Shown here one piece after another: positions 44,671 through 55,166 of a stretch of 64,000 bases of DNA. The first letter of the stretch is position 1. Every line of letters begins with the position of its first letter. Origin of the DNA: Bartonella koehlerae C-29 (GTDB lineage Bacteria > Pseudomonadota > Alphaproteobacteria > Rhizobiales > Rhizobiaceae). The stretch is from positions 602,024 through 666,023 of the forward strand of contig NZ_KL407334.1 in the NCBI RefSeq assembly GCF_000706625.1. The letters run 5' to 3'. Both the position numbers and the translations under genes were made by a program. The notes under the pieces are model-generated. The model worked only from the letters and a program-made list of their open reading frames with translations, searched no databases and was not told the origin of the DNA.

Positions 44671-46006
44671 AAGCGAATTATTCGTCTATTTTTGTGAGAA
44701 AAGTTTTCTTATAGAAATTTAGATGATCTCATTTGGTTACGGCAAGAGTGTAAAATGAAATAGGCATCAACTTACGTTTAATAAGGTTTTATGAAAATTC
44801 TCCAAGATTTAAGAGAAATGAGATCTTTGGTTATTAGGTGAAGAAAGTGGGAACAACATACTTTTGATATATGTTACAAAAAAGCGTGGAGTATTAAGAC
44901 AAACCAGATTTGGGGAATATAAAAAAAAAAAATAGTTTATACCTTTATTATATCTATAAACTAGGGATTGCAGCTGTACTGAGAAAAAGATTACAGGATT
45001 TTCTTTATAAAACTTTTATGAAGGCAATAGGGTGAATAAAAACCCTCTGCTTTTGTTTATTAATAACGCTATGCTTGTTTTGTGGAACTTAGTAACCTTC
45101 ACGGTAGCTACTTTCTTTTACAGCTGATATACAATAGAAAGAAGGATTTTAAATCTAAGAATTTTTGTTATTCTGAGCATTTCTACTTTTAATCTTATGA
45201 TATCACAGAGCTTAATTGCTACAGAGCAAATAAATTATGACAGTTTTTCAGCATCCTATTGTTACTGTAGCTTAATGATCACTTTGGCATTATCCTTTGA
45301 CGTACTTAAACATAAATGATTTTTAAAAAGGAGGATCCGAATGTTTAAATGGATACATAGCGAAGAAATTAATACATAAGCAAGTGTGGAGCCAGTCTAG
45401 ACTATGCGAGAAGATATTACGATTTGGTTTTGGTGGAGGTCATGAACTTGAGTGGGTAAAATTTAGGGCCTTTTCAAAGAAGGAGCTGTAGGGTGTATGA
45501 AGCTTAAAAAAAAGCCGAAAGTGACTTTTACACTTGATAAAGTGATAGAAATGTTTGTTTTTCTAATTATGCTAAACTTCCTTTTACGCGCATGTTCTTT
45601 GATAATGAGTATATTACTTCAACGGAGTCTGGCTCTTCAAACAACAAAATTCGTCATACAGTAACGATGTCTTGCTTATTTTCTCCCTTCTTTGGAGTAA
45701 TTATTGGAGTGCTTGAAAAGTTTGGTTAAGGTCAAGAATTATTGCGCGATCTTCTATTGGTTCGGTGGTATAGTGAGGCTATTTGATGGAATGGTAGAAG
45801 CGAATTGAAAAGGTTGAAGCTCAAGAAATTTACGCATGTTGCATCTTTTTGGAAAGCAGCTAAAAGGGAAATTGTTTGATTCATTGAAGGAAAAAAGTGC
45901 GTGAATAGTGCATAATTTTTATCGACGAGTATATAAGAGTTACATTTTTGTATAAATTGGCCAAATTGCGTATCAATATAAATGATTAATATTTAAAGGA
46001 GTCATA
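44671..46006. other. Decayed DNA upstream of pmbA
   Basis: About 1.3 kb with no intact gene. Short coding-like pieces in different frames include FGFGGGHELEWVKFRAF near 45425-45475 and SGSSNNKIRHTVTMSCLFSP near 45628-45690. They are interrupted by stops and shifts. The pmbA ribosome-binding site (AAAGGAG) is at its right end. No tRNA or hairpin terminator was recognised. Confidence 0.45.
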
Positions 46007-47338
46007 ATGACTGACAAAAACCAGATTGATAAAGCCGCTTCGTTGGTTGAGGAGGCAAAACGTTCTGGGGCAGATGCTGCTGATGCTGTTATTGTTCGTG
46101 CACATTCTACTAGTGTATCGGTTCGTTTTGGAAAAGTCGAAGCGACAGAAGCTTCAGAGAGCGATAATTTTACGCTAAGGGTTTTTGTTGGTAAGAAAGT
46201 AGCAAGTGTTTCTGCTAATTTAGCAACTTATCCGCAGGAACTAGCAGAACGTGCTGTTGCAATGGCTAAAGCTTCCCCAGATAGTCTATTTGAAGGTTTA
46301 GCAGATAAAGAGTATTTGGCTATGCATCCTAAAGATCTTGATCTTTTTGATAATTTTGTTCCGGACAGTCATTTTTTAACAGAAGATGCTTTAAAAATGG
46401 AGGCAGCAGCTCTTAGTGTTAAAGGGGTGAGAAATTCTGGAGGAGCAGCGACAGCTTATGGCTGTAGCGGATTTGTTCTTGTAACCAGCGATGGTTTTTA
46501 TGGAGCCTATCGTTCCAGTTATTTTTCACGTTCTTGCAGTGCGCTTGCTGGGGAGGGCACGGCGATGGAGCGGGATTATGATTATACAACTGCTTTACAT
46601 TTTTCTGATTTAGAAGCAGCAGAAATTGTAGGCAAAAATGCGGGATTAGGCGCCGTTCGACGTTTGGGGGCAGTTCGTGCTGAGTCTGGGAGTGTTGATG
46701 TTATTTTTGATCCACGTACGGCTCGTGGAATTGCTGGGCATATCGCGCATATGGTGAATGGAGCATCTGTGGCTCGTAAAACAAGTCTTTTACAAAACTT
46801 TTTGGGAAAAGCGGTGATGAAGCCTTATGTGAATGTTACAGATCAACCTTTGCGGTTACGGGGAAATTCTTCTTGTCCTTTCGATGGAGAGGGGGTAGAG
46901 GGACAAACATTGCATATTATTCAAAATGGTATCTTACAAAATTGGCTTCTTTCATCATCTGCAGCGCGTGAATTAGGTCTTAAAACCAATGGTCACGGTG
47001 TGCGTTCGGCCTCGTCGGTTCAGCCTGCGCGTACCAATTTTGCTATTGAGCCGGGTTTAATATCACCTCACGATATGATAAAAGATTTGCAGAACGGTTT
47101 TTATGTTACAGAATTATTTGGGCACGGCGTTGATTTTGTTACCGGACAGTATAGTCGTGGAGCTTCAGGTTTTTGGATTGAAAATGGTGAGATCACTTAT
47201 CCAGTGAGCGAAGTAACGTTAGGTTCTGATTTGCTCCATATGTTAGCACATTTAACACCTGCGAGCAATATTGATCGGCGTTATGGTACAGCTGCTCCGA
47301 CATTATTAATTGAAGGGATGACTCTTGCAGGAAAATAA
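46007..47338 (+). CDS. pmbA: TldD/PmbA family metalloprotease subunit (PmbA/TldE)
   Basis: A 443-residue cytosolic protein of the TldD/PmbA family. It begins with an amphipathic region (ASLVEEAKRSGADAADAVIVRA) and has VRFGKVEATEASESDNFTLRVFVGKKVASVSAN. The C-terminal half has DVIFDPRTARGIAGHIAHMVNGASVARKTSLL and the end block HGVDFVTGQYSRGASGFWIENGEITYPVSEVT. There is no HExxxH metal motif, as expected for the TldE/PmbA partner and unlike TldD. TldD/E processes peptides such as microcin B17 and CcdA. The ATG has AAAGGAG upstream and the stop overlaps the next gene by 14 bp. Confidence 0.94.
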   Translation: MTDKNQIDKAASLVEEAKRSGADAADAVIVRAHSTSVSVRFGKVEATEASESDNFTLRVFVGKKVASVSANLATYPQELAERAVAMAKASPDSLFEGLADKEYLAMHPKDLDLFDNFVPDSHFLTEDALKMEAAALSVKGVRNSGGAATAYGCSGFVLVTSDGFYGAYRSSYFSRSCSALAGEGTAMERDYDYTTALHFSDLEAAEIVGKNAGLGAVRRLGAVRAESGSVDVIFDPRTARGIAGHIAHMVNGASVARKTSLLQNFLGKAVMKPYVNVTDQPLRLRGNSSCPFDGEGVEGQTLHIIQNGILQNWLLSSSAARELGLKTNGHGVRSASSVQPARTNFAIEPGLISPHDMIKDLQNGFYVTELFGHGVDFVTGQYSRGASGFWIENGEITYPVSEVTLGSDLLHMLAHLTPASNIDRRYGTAAPTLLIEGMTLAGK

Positions 47339-48128
47339 CACGCATCATTCTTCTGATCTAAACCTTTTACTTGATGTTTGTCGAGAGGCAGGAGATTTAG
47401 CGATGAAGTATTTTGGATGTGAATTGGAGGTTTGGATTAAAGAGAGCAATTCACCGGTCAGCGAGGCAGATTTAGCAGTTGATCACTTTTTAAAAGAAAG
47501 GCTTCTTGTAGCACGTCCGAATTATGGATGGATTTCAGAAGAAACAAAAGATAATCGGAGTCAACGGAGCTATGAACGCTCTTTTGTGGTTGATCCTATT
47601 GATGGAACACGTGGTTTTCTTTCTGGCAGTACTTATTGGTGTGTTTCTATTGCCATTATTGAGAATGGACGTCCTATTATAGGTGTTGTGCAGTGTCCTG
47701 CTCAAGGAAACGTTTATGCAGCTGTCACTGGTGAAGGGGCGACATTAAATGGCGTAAAGCTTCCTCTTTTGCCATCTCAGGTTAATCGAAAATATAAAAT
47801 TTCGCTTGATAAATCGCTGGCTCAAAAATTGCCGGGTGATTTTTGTAATCAGGTTAGTTTTTACCGTCACATTCCCTCTCTTGCCTATCGTATTATTCTT
47901 GTTGCACAAGGTGAGATCGATATTGTGTTAGTTCGTCCGAATTGTTATGCGTGGGATATTGCTGCTGCTGATCTCATTTTGCAGGAATGTGGGGGATGTT
48001 TTCTGCCACTTGATGATCCTTTTTTATCGTATGGGATTGAACCTTATCAATATGGATTTTTAGTTGCTGGCAAAAATAATTGCTGTCAAAATATGATAGA
48101 TGTTGTTCGTCAAGCAAAGTTAGTTTAA
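47325..48128 (+). CDS. cysQ: Inositol monophosphatase family phosphatase (CysQ-like)
   Basis: A 267-residue Mg-dependent phosphatase of the IMPase/CysQ family. The metal-site motifs are SPVSEADLAVDHFLK, WISEETKD, DPIDGTRGFLSGSTYWCVSIAII (DPxDGTxxF) and the C-terminal WDIAAADLILQECGG. In rhizobia this gene, between pmbA and DUF4170, is annotated as 3'(2'),5'-bisphosphate nucleotidase or inositol monophosphatase; the substrate cannot be decided from sequence. The start is a TTG at 47325 inside the end of pmbA, preceded by GAAGGG. Confidence 0.86.
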   Translation: MQENNTHHSSDLNLLLDVCREAGDLAMKYFGCELEVWIKESNSPVSEADLAVDHFLKERLLVARPNYGWISEETKDNRSQRSYERSFVVDPIDGTRGFLSGSTYWCVSIAIIENGRPIIGVVQCPAQGNVYAAVTGEGATLNGVKLPLLPSQVNRKYKISLDKSLAQKLPGDFCNQVSFYRHIPSLAYRIILVAQGEIDIVLVRPNCYAWDIAAADLILQECGGCFLPLDDPFLSYGIEPYQYGFLVAGKNNCCQNMIDVVRQAKLV

Positions 48129-48173
48129 TCGCATAAAAACGCGCTAAAATTTCTAAATGATACGGAGGCACAT

Positions 48174-48419
48174 ATGATTGAAACCAAAGAAAAAAAACAA
48201 TATTTGCATCTTGTATTTGGTGGAGAATTGAAAAATCTCAATAGTAATCAATTTAAGAATGTTGATGATTTAGATGTGGTTGGTATTTTCCCCGATTACC
48301 AATCAGCGCAAGAGGCATGGCAGGCGAAAGCGCAAAGTACTGTAGACAACGCATTACAGCGTTATTACATTCTAGACTTGCATCGGCTTCTTGATCTAGA
48401 AAATGGCGATGCAGAGTAA
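48174..48419 (+). CDS. DUF4170 family small protein
   Basis: An 81-residue soluble protein of the DUF4170 family. It has HLVFGGELKNLNSNQFKNVDDLDVVGIFPDYQSAQEAWQAKAQSTVDNALQRYYILDLHRLLD, matching what is known of this rhizobial family, whose function is unknown. A good ribosome-binding site (GGAGG) precedes the ATG, and it lies 45 bp after the phosphatase. It is conserved between cysQ and the acyltransferase/waaA genes, which hints at an envelope-related role by association only. Confidence 0.88.
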   Translation: MIETKEKKQYLHLVFGGELKNLNSNQFKNVDDLDVVGIFPDYQSAQEAWQAKAQSTVDNALQRYYILDLHRLLDLENGDAE

Positions 48420-48494
48420 AATTTGAATATTTAATCATTATTTTTTTGAGTGATATGCGTGCAGAAAGATTGAACTTTCTAGCTTTGAATCAAA

Positions 48495-49206
48495 ATGAGT
48501 GAGGTAATTAAGAAAAATAAGCGATGCGTTTTAAAGTCACTTTGGCGAGAAAAGCTGCACTTCCCGATGTAAATATGGTTTATAAAAGTTTTTATTGTTG
48601 GGATGTTGTCTATGTCTGTGTTTTATTTATTGGATCAATTTGCAGTTAAAAAGCTTAAATGGTATTGCCAAGGCGCAAAGTACTTATCATCCAATTATTA
48701 TCACTTTTTTTGCATGAACAGCATATCATGAGATTCTTTTTTATTTTCAAAATGATGAGGTTATTGCTATATTTTCTCATTCTTTTTGTGCAGAAATAAA
48801 GATGTATTTTACAAAAAAGTCAAATTGTGCGGGGTTCGGATAGAGAGAACAAAATATATCATGTTCATAAAAGGAAAGATAGGTATTAGCGTTTTAAATG
48901 CCCTTAAGTTTAGAAAAAACAGCTATGAATGTGGATATCTCACATAGAAAAGTGCATGAAACTAGGAAAAGGATTATTGTATAGAAAATTTTCCTTTTTG
49001 CCTTATTATACTTTGGTACATAGCCTTTTATACAGGAGAAAATTCTTGAGCAAATATGAGAATAACTACGATTTTTCTTCTCTTTAGATATTTAATTCTT
49101 CTCAAAGGATAGATTTTTTATTTCCAAAAAATGAAGGGTGGTTTGTGAGATAAAAAATGGATGCAATGAACAGAGTTGATAAATTATTTAACAAAAGAAG
49201 CTTATA
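48495..49206 (+). pseudogene. Decayed lysophospholipid acyltransferase-like gene (DUF374)
   Basis: The frame opens at ATG 48495 (MSEVIKKNKRCVLKSLWREK) and hits a TAA at codon 27. Further pieces in shifted frames keep the family order. PIIITFF then FLHEQHIMRFF (near 48690-48735) corresponds to the PFI-x-x-xWHGQHxMxPF active-site block. IVRGSDRENK (48824 on) corresponds to VRGSG, and AMNVDISHRKVHETRKRIIV (48922-48984) corresponds to the VAMTADVPK...GIV block. MDAMNRV...KRSL (about 49157-49205) fits the C-terminal end. In rhizobia an intact DUF374 acyltransferase lies exactly here, between DUF4170 and waaA. At least four inactivating changes are visible. Confidence 0.8.
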
Positions 49207-49239
49207 GGGACTTCAAAACGAGTGAATGAGGTAATTAAA

Positions 49240-50562
49240 ATGGTAGAACTAAAGGCACATGTAGCTCTTTTAATCTATCGGATGATTGGCTTTTGCTTAC
49301 GTCCTGTAGTTCCTTTTTATTTTTTTGTTCGTACTCTTCGTGGCAAAGAAGAGTGGCGCCGTCAAAAAGAGCGTTTAGGTAAAAGCCATCAAGCACGTCC
49401 TCCAAGCCCATTAATTTGGTTGCACGCAGCGAGTGTTGGAGAAACATTTGCTCTTTTCCCGCTTATTAATTATATTTTATCATTAAAAATCAATATATTA
49501 TTGACAACAGGGACTGTAACGTCCTCTTCTCTTGTGAAAAAGCATTTTGGGAAACGGTTAATTCATCAATATGCTCCGTTGGATTTAGATTTGGCAGTAC
49601 GTCGTTTTATTAGTCATTGGAAGCCTGATTTAGCATTAATTTGTGAATCGGAAATTTGGCCTCTTCGTATTAAAGAACTTGCAAAAATGCGCATTCCACA
49701 GATTTTGGTTAATGCTCGTATGTCTGAAAGTTCTTTTAAAATTTGGCAAAAGTGGCCCGTTCTTGCCAGGCATATTTTTAAGCATATTGACCTGGTTATT
49801 GCTCAGAACAAAAGAGATGTAGCGTATTACCAAGCACTTGGAGTAAAATCTGTTGTGCTTTCTGGCAATCTTAAGGCTGATGCCTTTTGGGTAGAAGATC
49901 AAGCATTGCTCGCGCATTACCGTGATGCTATTGGCAATCGCCCAGTTTGGGCAGCAGTTTCAACCCATGAAGGGGAAGAGGAGATTGTTTTTGAGGTTCA
50001 TAAGATTCTTAAAAATTATTTGCCAGATTTATTGACAATCATTGTGCCCCGTCATCCTGAGCGTTCAGAAGATCTTATCAAAAAGTGCGGCAATAATGGT
50101 TTGCATTTTATTCGTAGAAGCAATTCTATTGCTCCAGAGAAAGATACAGACGTTTTTTTAGGAGATACGATTGGGGAAATGGGTCTTTTTCTTCGTTTAT
50201 CGAAAGTTTCTTTTCTTGGGAAATCGTTATGTGGAAAGGGTGGACACAATCCATTAGAGTTAGCTTTGCTTGGTTCAGCTATTTTGACGGGGCCTTATGT
50301 TTCAAATTTTCAAGAGATGTTTGAACAATTTTTAATATGTGATGCAGCATATATGATTCAAGACACAAAGCAGCTTACTATTCAGGTATATAGGCTTTTA
50401 ACAAATGAAGGATTGCGGAGAGAAATGGTTGATAAAGCCTATGAAGTAGCAACAGGTATGGCGGGTGCACTCGAACGCACATTAGAAGTTCTTGATCCGT
50501 TTTTACAGCCTCTTGTAATACAAACAGGTTTAAGTCAGTATCGGGATAGATATGCGTCTTAG
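49240..50562 (+). CDS. waaA: 3-deoxy-D-manno-octulosonic acid (KDO) transferase
   Basis: A 440-residue membrane-associated GT-B glycosyltransferase that adds KDO to lipid A precursor. It has an N-terminal membrane helix, then [20 protein letters not shown] with the catalytic Glu, [15 protein letters not shown] and HQYAPLDLD, and [15 protein letters not shown]. The C-terminal half has [19 protein letters not shown] and the CMP-KDO site [36 protein letters not shown] 49240 with GAGG upstream is used; the frame extends to a GTG at 49222. It overlaps lpxK by 11 bp. Confidence 0.96.
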   Translation: MVELKAHVALLIYRMIGFCLRPVVPFYFFVRTLRGKEEWRRQKERLGKSHQARPPSPLIWLHAASVGETFALFPLINYILSLKINILLTTGTVTSSSLVKKHFGKRLIHQYAPLDLDLAVRRFISHWKPDLALICESEIWPLRIKELAKMRIPQILVNARMSESSFKIWQKWPVLARHIFKHIDLVIAQNKRDVAYYQALGVKSVVLSGNLKADAFWVEDQALLAHYRDAIGNRPVWAAVSTHEGEEEIVFEVHKILKNYLPDLLTIIVPRHPERSEDLIKKCGNNGLHFIRRSNSIAPEKDTDVFLGDTIGEMGLFLRLSKVSFLGKSLCGKGGHNPLELALLGSAILTGPYVSNFQEMFEQFLICDAAYMIQDTKQLTIQVYRLLTNEGLRREMVDKAYEVATGMAGALERTLEVLDPFLQPLVIQTGLSQYRDRYAS

Positions 50563-51571
50563 TGCACCTCATTTTTGGTGGAAAAATAAAAGCTTTTTGC
50601 GTTTTTTATTAGCTCCAATTTCTTGGGGTTATGCTTATTTTTCGCGTCGCCGTATGGCAAGACAGCCTCCTGTTGTTGATCTTCCTGTTTTGTGTATTGG
50701 TAATTTTACATGTGGTGGTGCCGGCAAAACACCCGTTGTTATTGCTTTTGCAAAAGTAGCAAAAAAGCTTGGTTTTGTGCCTGGTGTTGTTTCACGTGGT
50801 TATGGTGGAAGGGTTAAGGGGGTACATCTTGTCAATGAGAAACATGACAGTGCGTACGATGTGGGCGATGAGGCACTTTTACTTGCACGGCACGCTTTTG
50901 TTGCTATATCCGTTGACCGTTATGCGGCGGCACAGCGACTCAAAAAAGAAGGGTGTAATCTTATTTTAATGGATGACGGCTTTCAAAGTCGTCGTCTTTA
51001 TATGGATTATACGTTGCTTGTCGTAGATGCAATGCGTGGTTTTGGTAATGGAGCTGTTTTTCCAGCAGGGCCTTTGCGTGTACCCTTAAAAACACAGTTT
51101 TCTTTAATGGACAGTGTTTTATTGATTGGTGCTTCAGATGCGCGTGATCATATTGTTTTTCTTGTCAATCGTACTGGAAAATCTTTGCATCATGCTCATC
51201 TCAAATCACTAGCATCTGATAAGGTTGCAGGAAAATCATTTTTGGCATTTGCAGGTATTGGCAATCCAGATAAGTTTTTAAAATCAATTAAAGAACTATC
51301 TGGCCATGTTGCACAAACTTACTTTTATCCGGATCACTATTTTTTTACCGATGCAGATTTAGAAAATCTTGTCCAAAGGGCTAAAATGCACAATTTATGT
51401 CTAGCTACAACGGCTAAAGATTATATACGTATACAAACAAGTAAGATGCAAGACAACTTAAAAAATCTTGTTGTATTTGATGTTAAAGTTGACTTTGCGC
51501 AAAAAAATTTTTGTCGTATGTTACTTCAAGAGGTCATGACCCGTTTTAAGGAACGCAAACATCTCCTTTAA
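50552..51571 (+). CDS. lpxK: Tetraacyldisaccharide 4'-kinase LpxK
   Basis: A 339-residue inner-membrane-associated kinase phosphorylating the 4' position of lipid A disaccharide. It begins with a membrane anchor ([21 protein letters not shown]), then the P-loop [47 protein letters not shown] and the [20 protein letters not shown] segment with the catalytic Asp. The end has [14 protein letters not shown] and [10 protein letters not shown]. Full length. It overlaps waaA by 11 bp; together they build the KDO-lipid A core. Confidence 0.96.
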   Translation: MRLSAPHFWWKNKSFLRFLLAPISWGYAYFSRRRMARQPPVVDLPVLCIGNFTCGGAGKTPVVIAFAKVAKKLGFVPGVVSRGYGGRVKGVHLVNEKHDSAYDVGDEALLLARHAFVAISVDRYAAAQRLKKEGCNLILMDDGFQSRRLYMDYTLLVVDAMRGFGNGAVFPAGPLRVPLKTQFSLMDSVLLIGASDARDHIVFLVNRTGKSLHHAHLKSLASDKVAGKSFLAFAGIGNPDKFLKSIKELSGHVAQTYFYPDHYFFTDADLENLVQRAKMHNLCLATTAKDYIRIQTSKMQDNLKNLVVFDVKVDFAQKNFCRMLLQEVMTRFKERKHLL

Positions 51572-51615
51572 TTTGCGTTTTTGAAGAAAGAATTGAATTT
51601 AGAGTTTTCAAAAGG

Positions 51616-51852
51616 TTATTTTTTCTGGGCTTTTAATAATTGGTTGAGATACGGATTGCATTCAAGCTCGCGATGATAGGAAATTTCACAACTAGCATAT
51701 GCTTCTTGACGGTGATGATTCCAATATTTTAAATCATCTATCAGAATTTTTTGTCCACTGACGGCACAAAGGGTATAAGTTCCATATTCTATGATTTTAT
51801 ACCCATTATTAGAATAATGAATTTTTGCTTCGCGTTCACTATTAGAAAGCAT
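51616..51852 (-). CDS. DUF2093 family protein
   Basis: A 78-residue protein with the DUF2093 pattern EAKIHYSNNGYKIIEYGTYTLCAVSGQKILIDDLKYWNHHRQEAYASCEIS. The family is short, alphaproteobacterial and of unknown function. It lies between lpxK (convergent) and mutL (same strand), the conserved rhizobial order. The two cysteines and the CAVSG turn hint at a small metal-binding or beta fold, but this is not shown. Confidence 0.85.
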   Translation of the reverse strand: MLSNSEREAKIHYSNNGYKIIEYGTYTLCAVSGQKILIDDLKYWNHHRQEAYASCEISYHRELECNPYLNQLLKAQKK

Positions 51853-51969
51853 TTTTAATCCCTTCTTGTTGGTATGAGAGACAATTCAAGAAAAGTGCCA
51901 TAAGATACCTTATAAAGTCGAGAGTAAATTAAAAAAATATTTCTTTCTTACCAAAATGATGAGGGGCTC

Positions 51970-53808
51970 TTATTTTCTACCAAACAGTTTCTCTATATCA
52001 GCCAATTTGAGTTCAATATAAGTAGGACGACCGTGATTACATGTGCCTGTATTGGGTGTCGCCTCTATTTGTCGTAAGAGGGAATTCATTTCTTCAGGGT
52101 GTAAAAGGCGTCCTGATCGTATTGAGCCATGACAAGCCATAGTTGCTGCAACATAATCAAGCATTGCTTTTAAATTGTCTGTCGTATCATATTCAACAGC
52201 TTCATCTGCAAGATCCTTAATAAGTGCTTGTACGTTTACTTCTCCTAATAGAGAGGGTGTTTCGCGCACAATGATTGCACCAGGTCCAAATGCTTCTATT
52301 CCTAAGCCAAATTTTTGCAAAGCATCTTTGTGTGTGAGAAGGCATATTGCGTCTTCTTCAGAGAGTTCTACAATTTCAGGGATAAGCAACAATTGTGAAG
52401 GAAGGGGTTTGGAATAAAGCGCATTCTTAAGTGCTTCATAGACCAATCGCTCATGAGCAGCATGCTGATCGACAATGATCAAGCTGTCTTGAGTTTGAGC
52501 GATAATGTAGTTTTTATGGATTTGTGCTCTGGCAGCTCCTAATGGATAAGATAGTTCTTCTGATATAGATGGAGAGCTTGGAATGTAGGCATCACCACTT
52601 GGTATATCTAAGCCCTCCATAAGAGGAATAGCATCTTCTTTTAAACCAGCAGAGCTGATAATATCCAATGGTTTGTGCACCATTGATGCGGATTCAACAT
52701 GATGAAACTGTCCGCGATAAGAAGAAGGCTGATGAATATTTTTAAAAGTTTTCAATGGTTGTTGTGTTTGAAATGCAGCTAACAGTGCTTCAGAACGCGT
52801 CGAAGTAGAACGAACACCAGTTTGATGCAATGCTTCACGAATTGCTCCAACAATTAAACCGCGAATGAACCCTGGATCACGGAAACGGACATCGGCTTTG
52901 GTTGGATGTACGTTAACGTCTACATCAGTAGGTGGCAGATCAATAAAAAGAATCGATACAGGATAACGATCCCGCCTCATGATGTCAGCATAGGCTCCTC
53001 GAATAGCTCCCCAGAGAAACTTATCGCGCACTGGGCGTCCATTAACATAAGCAAATTGATAAAGGCTATTACTACGATTGAAGGATGGCAAACAAGCAAA
53101 TCCAGTCAAACGGACTGATTCACGTTCAGCATTCAGCACAATACTGTTAGGAGCGAATTCTTTACCCATGATTTGTGTAATACGTTGTAATTGTCCTTGA
53201 ATGTTATTTTCCGTAGCTGGAAGTTCCATAGAAGTTCTGTCTGAACCTGAAAGAGAAAAGCGTATATGCGGAAATGCAATAGCAATTCGTTTAATCATAT
53301 CGGTAATGGAATTCGTTTCAGCGCGGTCAGTTTTCATAAATTTTAGCCGTGCTGGTGTGACAAAGAAGAGATCACGAACTTCAACGATTGTTCCAGGATT
53401 TGCTGCAGCCGGTTTGGGGCCGACAATTTTTCCTGCTGTCACGATAATTTCAGCAGCACTCTCAGCATTTTGCGTTCGTGAGGTTAATTTAAGTTTAGCA
53501 ACAGAACCAATAGAGGGTAAAGCCTCTCCTCTAAATCCTAGAAAGCATATATTGTGCACATCATCGGTAATTTTTGAAGTACAATGGCGAGAAACAGCTA
53601 AATTTAATTGATCGGCAGGAATACCACAGCCATTATCACTCACCTTTATAAAATTTTTGCCACCGTTTGCTGTAACAATTTCAATGCGAGTTGCTCCAGC
53701 ATCAATGGCATTTTCAACAAGTTCTTTGACAACATTTGCTGGCCGTTCAATAACTTCACCGGCGGCAATTTGATTAATAATATTTTCGCTGAGATGGCGT
53801 ATGATCAT
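51970..53808 (-). CDS. mutL: DNA mismatch repair protein MutL
   Basis: A 612-residue GHKL ATPase. It begins [38 protein letters not shown] (motif I with catalytic Glu), then [21 protein letters not shown] and a GT-rich lid ([21 protein letters not shown]). The transducer domain ends with [14 protein letters not shown] linker of about 100 residues leads to the C-terminal dimerisation domain ([14 protein letters not shown] ... CHGSIRSG ... [11 protein letters not shown]). The ATG at 53808 starts at the family's usual N-terminus; the longer open frame adds 24 unlikely residues. It lies 117 bp upstream of DUF2093. Confidence 0.96.
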   Translation of the reverse strand: MIIRHLSENIINQIAAGEVIERPANVVKELVENAIDAGATRIEIVTANGGKNFIKVSDNGCGIPADQLNLAVSRHCTSKITDDVHNICFLGFRGEALPSIGSVAKLKLTSRTQNAESAAEIIVTAGKIVGPKPAAANPGTIVEVRDLFFVTPARLKFMKTDRAETNSITDMIKRIAIAFPHIRFSLSGSDRTSMELPATENNIQGQLQRITQIMGKEFAPNSIVLNAERESVRLTGFACLPSFNRSNSLYQFAYVNGRPVRDKFLWGAIRGAYADIMRRDRYPVSILFIDLPPTDVDVNVHPTKADVRFRDPGFIRGLIVGAIREALHQTGVRSTSTRSEALLAAFQTQQPLKTFKNIHQPSSYRGQFHHVESASMVHKPLDIISSAGLKEDAIPLMEGLDIPSGDAYIPSSPSISEELSYPLGAARAQIHKNYIIAQTQDSLIIVDQHAAHERLVYEALKNALYSKPLPSQLLLIPEIVELSEEDAICLLTHKDALQKFGLGIEAFGPGAIIVRETPSLLGEVNVQALIKDLADEAVEYDTTDNLKAMLDYVAATMACHGSIRSGRLLHPEEMNSLLRQIEATPNTGTCNHGRPTYIELKLADIEKLFGRK

Positions 53809-54077
53809 AATAAATCTAACAAGATTCTTAAGGATTCTATAGAATTTGACATATGATAGCATTATTTGTGCAACATTCAAGAATTGGAGAGTGTATGAAA
53901 GTTATTATGCTCAAAATAACGCTTATTTACTTTGTTTGTGACATTCTATGATTAACTGTGGTAGAAAATTGATTGGCAAAATGAGAAGCGAATAATCCTT
54001 ATCAACCTAAAATATCTTGCACTCATCAATCATCTGGGACAAAAAAAGAAATAAAGTAAAAATAGAAGGTAAAACAT

Positions 54078-55166
54078 ATGACGCGTGTAAGTGGTATTTT
54101 GGCAGATAGTGATATACAAGCTTTGATTGATAATAACTTTCTCACGTCTCTTTGGCCATTTGATGTAGCCCAAATACAACCTGCAAGTCTCGATCTTCGT
54201 TTAGGGGAAAAAGCCTATCGTATACGTGCTTCCTTTATGCCGGGGGCTGATGTAAAAGTTTTAGATAAACTCGAACGGTTAAAGTTGCACGAATTTGATT
54301 TGCGAAACGGAGCAGTTTTGGAAACAGGCTGTGTTTATATTGTTCCTCTTTTAGAAAATTTGACTTTACCGGAAGTTTTATCAGCAATTGCCAATCCTAA
54401 AAGTTCTACTGGACGATTAGATATTTTTACACGTGTGATTACGGATAAGGCTCAAGAGTTCGATAAGATTTGTGCTGGTTATCATGGTCCACTTTATCTT
54501 GAAATTAGTCCACGAACATTTCCCATTTTGGTGCGTACCGGTTCGCGTTTGTCTCAGATTCGATTTCGCAAGGGGCATAGTTATTTAAATGAAATTGAAC
54601 TGCATGCTTTGCATAAGAGTGAAACGTTGATATCGGATGATTTGCCTAATATTAGTGCAGGGGGTATTGGGCTTACCATTAATTTAAAAGGCGATGAAAA
54701 TGGGCTTGTTGGCTATCGTGGTAAACGCCATACAAGTGTTATTGATATCGATAAACGTGCCGTTGCAAACATTCTAGATTTTTGGGAACCTCTTTTTGAT
54801 CGTGGTCAAAGGGAGTTAATTCTGGATCCTGATGAGTTTTATATCTTAATTTCGCGAGAATCTGTCCATGTTCCTCCGCTTTATGCAGCCGAAATGACTC
54901 CCTTTGATCCCTTAGTTGGTGAATTTAGGGTGCATTATGCAGGTTTTTTTGATCCAGGATTTGGGCATATGGAAGCGGGTGGAAAAGGGGCAAGAGCAGT
55001 CTTGGAAGTGCGTAGCCATGAAGTTCCGTTTATCTTAGAGCATGGTCAAATTATTGGTCGTTTAGTATATGAAAAAATGCTCAATAGGCCGTTGGCACTG
55101 TATGGAGAAGATTCTGGATCACATTATCAAGCGCAAGGATTAAAGTTATCTAAGCATTTTAGGTGA
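54078..55166 (+). CDS. dcd: dCTP deaminase, two-domain rhizobial form
   Basis: A 362-residue protein made of two Dcd/dUTPase-like beta domains in tandem, while E. coli Dcd is 193 residues. The first half has IQPASLDLRLGEKAYRIRASF and ANPKSSTGRLDIFTRVITDKAQEFD, which matches the substrate-site motif (S-S-x-x-R) of Dcd, and GPLYLEISPRTFPILVRTGSRLSQIRF. The second half has FYILISRESVHVPPLYAAEM and HYAGFFDPGFGHMEAGGKGARAVLEVRSHEVPFILEHGQIIGRL. This doubled form is known in alphaproteobacteria. It deaminates dCTP to dUTP for dTMP synthesis. It is divergent from mutL and preceded by AGAAGG. Confidence 0.92.
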   Translation: MTRVSGILADSDIQALIDNNFLTSLWPFDVAQIQPASLDLRLGEKAYRIRASFMPGADVKVLDKLERLKLHEFDLRNGAVLETGCVYIVPLLENLTLPEVLSAIANPKSSTGRLDIFTRVITDKAQEFDKICAGYHGPLYLEISPRTFPILVRTGSRLSQIRFRKGHSYLNEIELHALHKSETLISDDLPNISAGGIGLTINLKGDENGLVGYRGKRHTSVIDIDKRAVANILDFWEPLFDRGQRELILDPDEFYILISRESVHVPPLYAAEMTPFDPLVGEFRVHYAGFFDPGFGHMEAGGKGARAVLEVRSHEVPFILEHGQIIGRLVYEKMLNRPLALYGEDSGSHYQAQGLKLSKHFR

